A DNA stretch of 64,000 nt from an uncultured Holophagaceae bacterium (GTDB lineage: Bacteria; Acidobacteriota; Holophagae; Holophagales; Holophagaceae), in the NCBI GenBank assembly GCA_903913215.1, contig CAIWKE010000002.1, positions 1 through 64,000 on the forward strand, in the 5' to 3' direction. A program made the position numbers and the translations under genes. Shown here in pieces: positions 56,075-64,000 of the stretch (position 1 is the first letter of the stretch; each line of letters opens with the position of its first letter). A model generated the notes under the pieces. That model did not search any database. It was not told where the DNA came from and saw only the letters and a list, made by a program, of their open reading frames with translations.

Positions 56075-56419
56075 ATGGCCATCGGCCTCAGCACGACCCT
56101 TCCTATGTATCGGGCAGTCACCGGTTCAACTAAGCCGTTTGAATCCGTAGGCGCCGCCAATGCGCAGATCTTCGGGAAGCCGCTGCTGGACTACACGCCC
56201 TCGCCCCTCTTCAAGACGGTTCCGCCCCCGGCTCCTGCAGCTCCAGAGCCGACCTCGCGGCAGGACCGGCAGCCGCAGGATGCCAAGGTCCAAGGTGCAG
56301 CCTCCAGTATTCCTGAGCCGATGGCGCCGAAGGTGGCTTCCTACCCTCCGACCTACACGCGCTCGACCCAGAGCCAGGCCCCTGTGGCCACGGGCAATCA
56401 TCTGAACACCAAGGCTTGA
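56075..56419 (+). CDS. Proline-rich short protein of unknown function
   Basis: This 114-residue protein is rich in Pro, Ala, Ser and Gln ('VPPPAPAAPEPTSRQDRQP'), with a start 'MAIGLSTTLPMYRAVTGST'. No domain is seen. It shares the compositional style of the preceding gene. There is no clear Shine-Dalgarno sequence. It could be a false call, though no better frame covers the stretch. If real, it is probably disordered. Confidence 0.45.
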   Translation: MAIGLSTTLPMYRAVTGSTKPFESVGAANAQIFGKPLLDYTPSPLFKTVPPPAPAAPEPTSRQDRQPQDAKVQGAASSIPEPMAPKVASYPPTYTRSTQSQAPVATGNHLNTKA

Positions 56420-56465
56420 CCAGGGCGTGACCAGGGCGGCCTGAAGGGGGACTGAGTTCCAGGCC

Positions 56466-57896
56466 TCAGCCCAGGCGGCGGCCGAGGTCCAGCACAGCCG
56501 CCACGAGAGTCTCCAGGTCCTCTGCGCGGGTCCGGTGGTTCACCAGGGCCGCACGGATGACCAGGGCGCCCCGCAGCCGCGTGGTGGAGGGGGCCGCCAG
56601 ACCGGAGGCCTGGAGTTCCATCACGATGCGGGCGTTCAGTGCATCAGGGTTCTCGCCCCGGTGCCTGAAGCAGACGATGTTGAGGGTCACAGGCGCCATG
56701 AGCTCCAGGGCCGGTTCAGCCTGGATCCGGGTCGCCAGTGACTGGGCCAAGGCGCAGGTTCCCTCAATGACGGCGCCAAGGTGTCGCAGTCCGTGGGTCC
56801 GCAGGGTGAACCAGGTCTTGAGGGCCCTGAACCCCCGGCTGAGGTCCGGCCCGTAATCGCAGGGCCAGGGGGAGCCTGCTGCAAGGCCGCAGCTCTCCCG
56901 CTGCAGGTAGGCCGCCGGGGCGGCGAAGGCGTCCAGGTGCTGCTGCCCGTCCCGCACCAACAAATATCCGGCGTCGTAGGGCACCTGGGCCCACTTGTGG
57001 AAGTCGAAGGCCAGGGAGTCCGCCCGCTCCAGTCCCACCAGCAGGTTCGCCAGGCTGGGCGCGAGGATGGCCAGGGCGCCGAAGGCCCCGTCCACGTGAA
57101 ACCAGAGGCGCTGTCGCTGGGCCAGGTCCGCCAGGCCCGCGAGGTCGTCCACGGCCCCGGTGTCCACGGTGCCGGCCGTGCCCACCACAAGGAACGGGCG
57201 CAGGCCGGCGGTGCGATCTGCCGCCAGGGCGGCTTCCAGGGCCTTCAGGTCCATGCGGCCCAGGTCATCAACGGGCACCAGGTGCAGGGCGGCCCGACCC
57301 AGCCCCGCCATGTCCAGGGCCCGAGGCACGCAGCCGTGCACAGCGGCGGAGGCGTAGGCTACGAGGCCCGCCTGGTGCAGTCCGGGATCCCGGCCTTCCA
57401 GGGCCCAGTGCCGCGCCACCAGGAGGCCCAGGAAGTTGGCCATTGAGGTGCCCGTGAGGAAGAGCCCGCTGGCGCTTTCCGGGAAACTGAAGAGGCGCCG
57501 CACCCAGCGGAGGATCTGCCGCTCTACCTCGATGGGAGCGTGGTCACGGCCGCCCAGGTTCGCGTTGAGCCCCGCGGCCAGCATCTCGCCGAGCATGCCC
57601 TCCAGGTTGCCGCCGCCATGGACCCAGCCCATGAAACCCGGATGCAGGTTCCCCGTACCGTAGGGCAGCACCGTGCGCAGGAAATCCGCATGGACCTCCG
57701 CCAGCGCGCCGGGCTCCAGCGGAAGGTCCGCGTTGAAGGCGTTCCGCACCGCATCGGGCATGGGCTGCCACACCGGGCCTTCACGCAGGGCCGCCACATG
57801 GTCCAGGATGTCGTCCAGCATGCGATGGGCCTGGTGGCGCAGGCTGGTCCAGTCCTCGGGGTCGAGGCTGTGAGAGGGGAATTCAGCAGACGTCAT
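56466..57896 (-). CDS. PLP-dependent decarboxylase, aromatic-L-amino-acid decarboxylase family
   Basis: The 476-residue group II decarboxylase has 'GTGNLHPGFMGWVHGGGNLE' near residue 95, 'LTGTSMANFLGLLVARH', 'FHVDGAFGALAIL' and the PLP lysine in 'LAFDFHKWAQVPYDAGY', then 'LKTWFTLRTHGLRHLG'. The family decarboxylates aromatic amino acids, glutamate, 2,4-diaminobutyrate and similar. The exact substrate cannot be set. The start at 57896 has GAGGTG seven bases upstream. It is divergent from an ATP-grasp-like gene only 64 bases away, which suggests co-regulation. Confidence 0.9.
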   Translation of the reverse strand: MTSAEFPSHSLDPEDWTSLRHQAHRMLDDILDHVAALREGPVWQPMPDAVRNAFNADLPLEPGALAEVHADFLRTVLPYGTGNLHPGFMGWVHGGGNLEGMLGEMLAAGLNANLGGRDHAPIEVERQILRWVRRLFSFPESASGLFLTGTSMANFLGLLVARHWALEGRDPGLHQAGLVAYASAAVHGCVPRALDMAGLGRAALHLVPVDDLGRMDLKALEAALAADRTAGLRPFLVVGTAGTVDTGAVDDLAGLADLAQRQRLWFHVDGAFGALAILAPSLANLLVGLERADSLAFDFHKWAQVPYDAGYLLVRDGQQHLDAFAAPAAYLQRESCGLAAGSPWPCDYGPDLSRGFRALKTWFTLRTHGLRHLGAVIEGTCALAQSLATRIQAEPALELMAPVTLNIVCFRHRGENPDALNARIVMELQASGLAAPSTTRLRGALVIRAALVNHRTRAEDLETLVAAVLDLGRRLG

Positions 57897-57960
57897 GCCA
57901 GGCACCTCGGCAACCCGTGAGGTTACGATCATCATGATCGCAGCAGGGAGGAGCACCGCC

Positions 57961-59127
57961 GTGCCGGACCAGCCCACACTCGACGGTTTCCTGCCCCTGC
58001 AGCGGCGGGCCAGGGCCGGCGAGGATCTGCGGCCCCTGGCTGCGGCCCTGCTGGAGCGGGCCGGGCGGGACGAGGCTGCGGCCCCGGCCCTGCTGGAGCT
58101 GTCCTGGGTTTTTACCCTTTGTGGTCAAGTCGAGCAGGCCCATGCCGCAGAAGCGCTGGCCCTGGACCTCCGGCAGCACTACCGGGTCGGCCTGGAACGG
58201 CCTGGTGGCCTGCGGCTCCTGGCCCTCATGGCGTCAGGGGGCTACTTCATGAACACACCCCTGGAGTGCCTCCTGCAGGACACTGAGGTGAATCTGGAGG
58301 TGCTCTTCCTGAGGCCCGGCCAGCCCCTACCCGAGCGACTTCCAGACCATGACCTGGCCTTCCTCGCCATCCGGGAAGCGGACGAGCATCTGCCCCTGCT
58401 GCGGCACCTGGAGGGGCTGCTGGACAAGCGCCCGCGGGTGAACGCGCCCGGCCACATCCCACGACTGGCGAGGGACCGCGCCAGCCATGCACTCCAGGAT
58501 GTGGCGGGGCTTCACATGCCCCACACGGTGCGGGTGCCGCGGGCAGCCCTCGTGGCTGAAGTCGCGTCGAGGCTGCCGCAGCCCCTGCTGGTCCGGGCCG
58601 TGGGGGCTCACATGGGCGAGAACCTGCTGCGGGTGGAAGCCCTCACTGAGCTGCCCCCCTGGCTGGAGAGCCAACCGGCGCAAGCCTTCTACCTGTCTCC
58701 CTACGTGGACTACAGCAGTCCGGACGGGCTCTTCCGCAAATACCGCATCGTCCTTATCGACGGGGAGCCTTTCGCTTCCCACCTGGCCATCGCGGAACAC
58801 TGGATGATCAACTACATGAACGCCCACATGGAGCTGAGTTCCGTGCGGCGAGGCGAGGAGGCGGCCTTCATGGAAGGCTTCACTTCGGGTTTCGCGGCCC
58901 GGCATCGGGAGGCGCTGGCTGCCATCCATGCCAGGCTGGACCTGGACTACTTGGTGATCGACTGCGCAGAGACACGTGCCGGGGAACTCCTCGTCTTCGA
59001 GGTGGACACTGCCGCCCTGGTGCACGCGGAAGATCCGGTCGACCTCTTCCCCTATAAGCAGCCGGCCATGCGCAAGCTGTTCCAGGCCTTTGTGGCCCTG
59101 CTGCGCCAAAGGGCCGCCGCAGGCTGA
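57961..59127 (+). CDS. ATP-grasp-like protein of unknown function
   Basis: About 388 residues. Residues 1-90 are helical and TPR-like. From about 150 onward there are features like RimK-type ATP-grasp ligases: 'RPRVNAPGHIPRLARDRASH', 'QPLLVRAVGAHMGENLLRV', 'KYRIVLIDGEPFASHLAIAE' and the acidic C-terminal 'YLVIDCAETRAGELLVFEVD'. The tail 'PVDLFPYKQPAMRKLFQAF' is familiar from uncharacterised proteins of rhizobia and methylotrophs. The start is GTG 57961, chosen for the GGGAGGAG before it. An amino acid ligase or similar is plausible; the substrate is unknown. Confidence 0.65.
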   Translation: MPDQPTLDGFLPLQRRARAGEDLRPLAAALLERAGRDEAAAPALLELSWVFTLCGQVEQAHAAEALALDLRQHYRVGLERPGGLRLLALMASGGYFMNTPLECLLQDTEVNLEVLFLRPGQPLPERLPDHDLAFLAIREADEHLPLLRHLEGLLDKRPRVNAPGHIPRLARDRASHALQDVAGLHMPHTVRVPRAALVAEVASRLPQPLLVRAVGAHMGENLLRVEALTELPPWLESQPAQAFYLSPYVDYSSPDGLFRKYRIVLIDGEPFASHLAIAEHWMINYMNAHMELSSVRRGEEAAFMEGFTSGFAARHREALAAIHARLDLDYLVIDCAETRAGELLVFEVDTAALVHAEDPVDLFPYKQPAMRKLFQAFVALLRQRAAAG

Positions 59128-59146
59128 TCCGATTGCGGCGGGCCGA

Positions 59147-60064
59147 TCAGGTGGCGGGCCCGAGCCCCTGCTTCTTCCAGTATCGGCACAGGCCCTGGAC
59201 ACTCATAAAGGCCGGGTCCGCGATCTCGTAGTCCTGGATGGACGGCTCGTCCAGGCCGTGGCCCTTGAGCAGGGCGTGCATGAAGGCTTGGAAGCGGGGC
59301 AGCAGCTCCGTCTCGGCGCTCCCGGCCACCACCTCCCGCTTCATCCACTCGGCGATGCGGTGGATGTTCTCCTCCAGGGAATCGAAGTGGGCCAGGCCAT
59401 CACGCTTGATGCCGAAGTGGGTGGGATAGATGTACTGGGGATGGCAGGCCCGCATGCGGGCATTGGAGAGGGCCCAGGCCTCCAGGTCGATGTCCGGGGG
59501 CGGGAAGGGGGGGATGACGGGCCCATGGCCGATGCGGATGCCGCCCACATCACCAGTGAAAAGACCGTCCTCCAGGCGCCAGGTGATGTGGTGGATGGCA
59601 TGGCCCGGGGTGTGGATGGCCTGCATGGCCACATCGCCGAAGCGGAGCACTTGCTCATCCTCCACGGCCACCACCTGGCCAGCGGGGATGGGCTCCATGC
59701 GACCCCAGAGCCGCTCCATGGCGTCGCCGTAGATGCGGGTGGCGGAACCCATGAGCTTGCCCGGCTCCGCGAGGTGGGCGGCGCCCTTGGGATGCACATA
59801 GACATTGGCGCCGTGCTGGGCCAGGCGCCAAGCCGCGCCCGCATGATCCAGGTGGATGTGGGTCACGAAGACGTGGCGGATCTCCTCCAGTTCGAAGCCC
59901 TGGGCTTGCACGGCGCTGCGGAGGTGCTCGTAGAGGGATTCGGGCCCCGTCTCCACCAGGAGCGGCCCTTCGGGCGTCCGCACCAGGAAGGCGGCCACGG
60001 TGCCTGCAGTCTGGAACTGGAGGTCCAGCACCGAAACGGGTCCCTGGGTATCACTGGCTGACAT
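59147..60064 (-). CDS. Metallo-beta-lactamase-fold hydrolase
   Basis: The 305-residue protein has the metal motif HxHxDH in 'VFVTHIHLDHAGAAWRLAQH', then 'VYVHPKGAAHL', 'AIHTPGHAIHHITW', 'LFTGDVGGIRI' and 'YPTHFGIKRDG'. The metal-binding set (H, H, D, H, H, D, H) is complete, so it should be active. It resembles glyoxalase-II- or quorum-lactonase-like MBL proteins; the substrate is unknown. The start at 60064 has GGAGG six bases away. It converges with the ATP-grasp-like gene. Confidence 0.87.
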   Translation of the reverse strand: MSASDTQGPVSVLDLQFQTAGTVAAFLVRTPEGPLLVETGPESLYEHLRSAVQAQGFELEEIRHVFVTHIHLDHAGAAWRLAQHGANVYVHPKGAAHLAEPGKLMGSATRIYGDAMERLWGRMEPIPAGQVVAVEDEQVLRFGDVAMQAIHTPGHAIHHITWRLEDGLFTGDVGGIRIGHGPVIPPFPPPDIDLEAWALSNARMRACHPQYIYPTHFGIKRDGLAHFDSLEENIHRIAEWMKREVVAGSAETELLPRFQAFMHALLKGHGLDEPSIQDYEIADPAFMSVQGLCRYWKKQGLGPAT

Positions 60065-60185
60065 GCTGGCCTCCGGGTTTCCTGCATGGTCAGGGCAGGG
60101 GACTGCCAAGGCAAGCCCTGCGCTGGGAGGGGGGCTACAAAACCTCTGGTGCATCCGAACTTCGAAGGGCCGTGAAGGGAACTTA

Positions 60186-60260
60186 GCCGGGGATACACAG
60201 GATGAACGGGGATAGAAAAGGCCCTGTTTTTCATCCCCGTTCATCCTGTTTATCCCCGGC
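60186..60260. repeat. Palindromic intergenic repeat, family A copy 2
   Basis: The left arm begins gccggggatacacaggatg and the right arm (60232-60260) ends atccccggc. It shares core and flanks with the copy at 58-133 and sits between the MBL gene and arsR, so it may insulate the ars operon. Confidence 0.8.
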
Positions 60261-60281
60261 CAAGAAAATTTGTTTGAGGGC

Positions 60282-60316
60282 TTGTTTTCAAATAACCGGA
60301 AATATAGAATTAATAT
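60282..60316 (+). promoter_or_regulatory. Candidate ars promoter/operator
   Basis: AT-rich against its surroundings. TTGTTT (60282-60287) and TATAGA (60303-60308) are spaced by 15 bases. The sequence around 60302-60318 forms an imperfect dyad (ATATAGAA / TTAATATAT) suited to an ArsR homodimer. The expected transcript start is at or near the ATG at 60317, which would make the message leaderless. Confidence 0.4.
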
Positions 60317-60640
60317 ATGAGCCACCCGGACCCCACCCTTCTTCACGCCACTCGCCAACTCAAGGCCCTGGCTCACGCGGGTCGGCTGGCAGCCTTGCGG
60401 GCCGTGGTCTCGGGCCCGGCAGCGGGCACACCTGCAGGTCAACTCCAGGCCCAGTTGGGCCTGGCAGCTTCCACCCTCAGCCACCACCTAGGCGACCTCA
60501 CGGAAGCCGGCCTGCTGCGCGCCGAGCGTCAGGGCACCACCATCCGTTACGCGGCCCGCTTCGACCAGCTCAAGGCCCTGACCGAGTATCTCTGGCAGGA
60601 CTGCTGCGGCGGCGGTGGCTGCGATCCCAACTGCTGCTGA
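60317..60640 (+). CDS. arsR: ArsR-family arsenite-responsive repressor with C-terminal Cys site
   Basis: The 107-residue winged-helix repressor has 'LKALAHAGRLAALRAVV', 'LGLAASTLSHHLGDLTEAGL' (recognition helix) and 'RAERQGTTIRYAARF'. It lacks the usual N-terminal ELCVC metal site. Instead its C-terminus is 'WQDCCGGGGCDPNCC', with Cys96, 97, 102, 106 and 107. This matches the kind of As(III) site described for AfArsR (Cys95, 96, 102). It has no Shine-Dalgarno sequence and probably starts at the first base of the transcript. It heads arsR-arsM-acr3-arsC. Confidence 0.9.
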   Translation: MSHPDPTLLHATRQLKALAHAGRLAALRAVVSGPAAGTPAGQLQAQLGLAASTLSHHLGDLTEAGLLRAERQGTTIRYAARFDQLKALTEYLWQDCCGGGGCDPNCC

Positions 60641-60654
60641 GCCAAGGAGAATCC

Positions 60655-61491
60655 ATGACAACGTCCCATCCCACCCACCTCAAGATCCAGGATGCCTATG
60701 GCAAAATCGCCACCAGCCTCGGCGGCGGTTGTTGTGGTCCCAGCTCCGGTTGCTGCGGCGGTGATCGGGCCGAGGAGGTCGCCCAGGGCGTGGGCTACTC
60801 CGTGGCAGAGCTGGCCACCCTGCCTGACGGCGCCAATCTGGGCCTCTCCTGTGGCAACCCCACGGCCTTGGCGGCCCTCAAGCCGGGCGAGGCGGTGCTG
60901 GACCTGGGAAGTGGCGCGGGCCTGGACGTGTTCCTGGCGGCCCAGCGCGTGGGACCGACCGGTGAGGTCCACGGGGTGGACATGACCCGGGAGATGTTGG
61001 CCAAGGCCCGCCACAACGCGGCAGAGTTTCGCCGTCGCACGGGCCTGGACAACGTGACCTTCCACCAGGGGCAGATCGAGGCCATCCCGCTGCCGGAGGC
61101 GACCATCGACGTGGTGCTCTCCAACTGTGTCCTGAACCTCAGTCCCGACCAGGCCCAGGTCTGGAAGGAGATCGCCCGGGTGCTGCGCCCTGGCGGCCGG
61201 GTATCCATCTCGGACATGGTGCTGTTGCGTCCTCTGCCCGAGGCTCTGAAGGAGAGCGTGGTGGCCCTGGTGGGCTGCATCGCTGGAGCCGCACTGGTCG
61301 AGGAGCTCCGCGCCATGATGGCGGCGGCGGGTCTGGTGGATATCGACCTGAGTCCCAAAGGCGAGGCCATCGAAGCGATGCTGCCCAGCAATGATCCGAT
61401 GACGGCCTACCTCCTGAGCCAGCTGCCTCCAGGAACCCGGCCCTCGGACTTCATCACCAGCATGATCATCTCCGCCCGCAAACCAGCCTGA
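60655..61491 (+). CDS. arsM: Arsenite S-adenosylmethionine methyltransferase
   Basis: ArsM methylates As(III) to volatile or less bound forms. The 278-residue class I methyltransferase has the SAM site 'VLDLGSGAGLDVFLAAQRVG'. Cys66 ('LGLSCGNP'), Cys158 ('LSNCVLNLS') and Cys208 ('LVGCIAG') match the three arsenite-binding cysteines known in ArsM. The N-terminus adds two Cys pairs (26-27, 33-34). AAGGAGA precedes ATG 60655. It lies 14 bases after arsR and 12 before acr3. Confidence 0.93.
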   Translation: MTTSHPTHLKIQDAYGKIATSLGGGCCGPSSGCCGGDRAEEVAQGVGYSVAELATLPDGANLGLSCGNPTALAALKPGEAVLDLGSGAGLDVFLAAQRVGPTGEVHGVDMTREMLAKARHNAAEFRRRTGLDNVTFHQGQIEAIPLPEATIDVVLSNCVLNLSPDQAQVWKEIARVLRPGGRVSISDMVLLRPLPEALKESVVALVGCIAGAALVEELRAMMAAAGLVDIDLSPKGEAIEAMLPSNDPMTAYLLSQLPPGTRPSDFITSMIISARKPA

Positions 61492-61503
61492 ACAAGGAGT
61501 TCC

Positions 61504-62598
<1,095 letters not shown>

Positions 62599-62638
62599 AA
62601 CCCCGAAGCCCCCGATCAGTCTCTTCCCCGGAGATCCC

Positions 62639-63139
62639 ATGACCTCGCCCAACTACAACGTATTGTTCCTCTGCACGGGGAACTCCGCCCGCAGCATTCT
62701 GGCCGAAGCCATCATGAACGAGGAGGGCAAGGGAACCTTCCGTGGCTACAGTGCTGGCAGCCAACCCAAGGGAGAAGTCCACCCTCTGGCCCTGGAGCGG
62801 CTGCAGAAGGCCAATCTTTCCATCGAGGGCTACCGGAGCAAGAGCTGGAGCGAGTTCGCCGCGCCCGGCGCACCCACCTTGGACTTCGTCTTCACGGTTT
62901 GCGACAACGCGGCTGGGGAGGTCTGCCCCGTGTGGCCTGGACAACCCATGACCGCCCACTGGGGAGTCCCAGACCCTGCGGCTGTGAAAGGAACTGAGGA
63001 GGAGAGGCAGAAGGCCTTCCTCACCGCCTATCTCCAGCTCCAGAGCCGGATCAAGATGTTCCTGGCCCTGCCGCTTGGGGCGCTGGACCGCATGAGCTTG
63101 CACCAGAAGATGGTCGAGATCGGGGCCACCAAGGACTGA
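62639..63139 (+). CDS. arsC: Arsenate reductase, low-molecular-weight phosphatase type
   Basis: The 166-residue ArsC has the P-loop nucleophile Cys12 and Arg18 in 'LFLCTGNSARSILAEA'. The redox pair Cys88 and Cys96 is in 'FTVCDNAAGEVCPVWPG', as in thioredoxin-coupled ArsC (pI258 type). It reduces arsenate to arsenite, which ArsM and ACR3 then handle. The ATG at 62639 has GGAGATCCC just upstream. The longer frame, starting before the acr3 stop, is not favoured. It ends one base from the convergent cydB. Confidence 0.93.
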   Translation: MTSPNYNVLFLCTGNSARSILAEAIMNEEGKGTFRGYSAGSQPKGEVHPLALERLQKANLSIEGYRSKSWSEFAAPGAPTLDFVFTVCDNAAGEVCPVWPGQPMTAHWGVPDPAAVKGTEEERQKAFLTAYLQLQSRIKMFLALPLGALDRMSLHQKMVEIGATKD

Positions 63140-64000
63140 TCAGTACCCCTCGCCCTCGGCGGCGGCACTGACCTTGCCTCGGTGGAATCGGAAGAGGAAG
63201 GCCACGTAGCCCAGGGCGATGGGGAAGCCCAAAAGCCACCAGGCTAGGCCCACCCGCAGGCCGTGCTGGCCTACGGCGGCGTTGAGGGCCGTGAGGTCGA
63301 AGGCCGGATCCAGCGTGGAACGCAGCATGACGGGGAAGACGCAGGCGGCGCTGGCGGCCAGCAACCCCAGAATGAAGGCGCCAGAGCCCAGGAAGGCCAA
63401 GAGGAAGCGCTGGAGGTGGAGGCCCGTGAAGACCAGGCCCAGGCCCCCAAGGAAGATCAGGGTGGCCAGCCAGGCCAGGGGCGCGTGAGGCAGGTTCCGC
63501 AGGATGGCCGGGTTCACGGCAGTGGTGGCCAGGGTGGCCAGGACCCAGAAGATCAGGACCAGTGCCCAGAGCCGCCCCGCTAGGCCCTTGGACCGCTCAT
63601 GGACGGGACCCGCGGTCTTCCAAGCCAGGAACACGGCGCCATGGGCGGCCATGGTCACCAGGGCGAAGAGGCCGACAAGCACCGTGTACCAGTCCAGGAC
63701 GCCCAGGTGGGCGCCCAGTCCGAAGTCGGACCAGAGGGGCAGGCTGAAGTAGCCGCTGGCATCCAGGGGCACGCCCCGCAGCACGTTGCCCAGGGCCGCG
63801 CCAAGCAGGACAGGCAGCAGGATGCTGGAGACGGCGAAGGTGCTGTCCCAGAAGTGCCGCCAGAGCCCATCCTCCACATGGGAACGGAACTCGATGGAGA
63901 TGCCCCGGAGCATGAGGAACCAGACGACCAGCCATATGGCCAGGTAGAAGCCCGAAAAGCCCGCTGCCAGGACCTTGGGGAAGGCGAGGAAGAGGGAACC
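63140..64000 (-). CDS. cydB: Cytochrome bd ubiquinol oxidase subunit II, 5' end beyond window
   Basis: The open frame continues to the right edge, so the N-terminal part and start are missing. The visible part includes 'FYLAIWLVVWFLMLRGISIE', typical of CydB helix 2-3, then 'FRSHVEDGLWRHFWDSTF' and 'AALGNVLRGVPLD', with about seven hydrophobic segments. CydB with CydA forms the high-affinity oxygen-reducing oxidase; cydA should lie further right. The stop is at 63140-63142. It matches the main family in the parts seen. Confidence 0.93.
   Translation of the reverse strand, partial: GSLFLAFPKVLAAGFSGFYLAIWLVVWFLMLRGISIEFRSHVEDGLWRHFWDSTFAVSSILLPVLLGAALGNVLRGVPLDASGYFSLPLWSDFGLGAHLGVLDWYTVLVGLFALVTMAAHGAVFLAWKTAGPVHERSKGLAGRLWALVLIFWVLATLATTAVNPAILRNLPHAPLAWLATLIFLGGLGLVFTGLHLQRFLLAFLGSGAFILGLLAASAACVFPVMLRSTLDPAFDLTALNAAVGQHGLRVGLAWWLLGFPIALGYVAFLFRFHRGKVSAAAEGEGY

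Overview
The window is GC-rich bacterial chromosome, densely packed, with ATGA-type stop/start overlaps in several gene runs. Gene content (bacillithiol bshA, monomeric isocitrate dehydrogenase, Kbl, repeat-propeller two-component sensors, TamB, FadL-type and DUF481-type outer membrane proteins) indicates a diderm. The overall style is most like Acidobacteriota, class Holophagae (Geothrix/Holophaga-like). That placement is an inference from gene style, not from a search. No rRNA, tRNA, CRISPR array, integrase or insertion sequence was recognised.

Left part (1-23100) is housekeeping. It holds late haem synthesis (hemH-hemY), a broken DUF481 outer membrane protein gene, a radical SAM gene, gltB, dnaX, a MoaD/ThiS-like protein, tamB, a Ser/Thr kinase with a zinc ribbon, an EntS-like exporter, and the rpoD-dnaG pair. 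The middle (23200-34300) holds a P-loop protein, an organophosphate-type transporter, kbl, a YigZ/IMPACT protein, monomeric icd, and a 5'-nucleotidase split over two genes.

The trp operon (34318-41176, order E-G-D-C-F-B-A) is the best regulatory find. Ahead of trpE lie a TTGACA promoter element, a 30-codon leader ORF with three consecutive Trp codons, an 8-bp antiterminator pairing, and a GC stem followed by T6. This is a complete classical attenuator. A palindromic repeat separates trpB from trpA, and TrpA looks shortened at its N-terminus.

Right part (41300-64000) has a FadL-type porin, thiolase, DivIVA and YggT proteins, and bshA. A sensory block follows (46191-55315): two propeller sensors, a PAS hybrid kinase and a GAF protein. 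After it come two low-complexity unknowns, then a divergent PLP decarboxylase / ATP-grasp-like pair with a metallo-beta-lactamase-fold gene. An arsenic operon arsR-arsM-acr3-arsC is next, and cydB runs off the edge.

Palindromic intergenic repeats recur at 58-133 and 60186-60260 (one family) and at 23125-23226, 24292-24365, 40206-40299 and 44082-44177 (a second, purine-rich type). Half-copies of a third motif lie at 27701-27722, 28481-28500 and 31567-31600.
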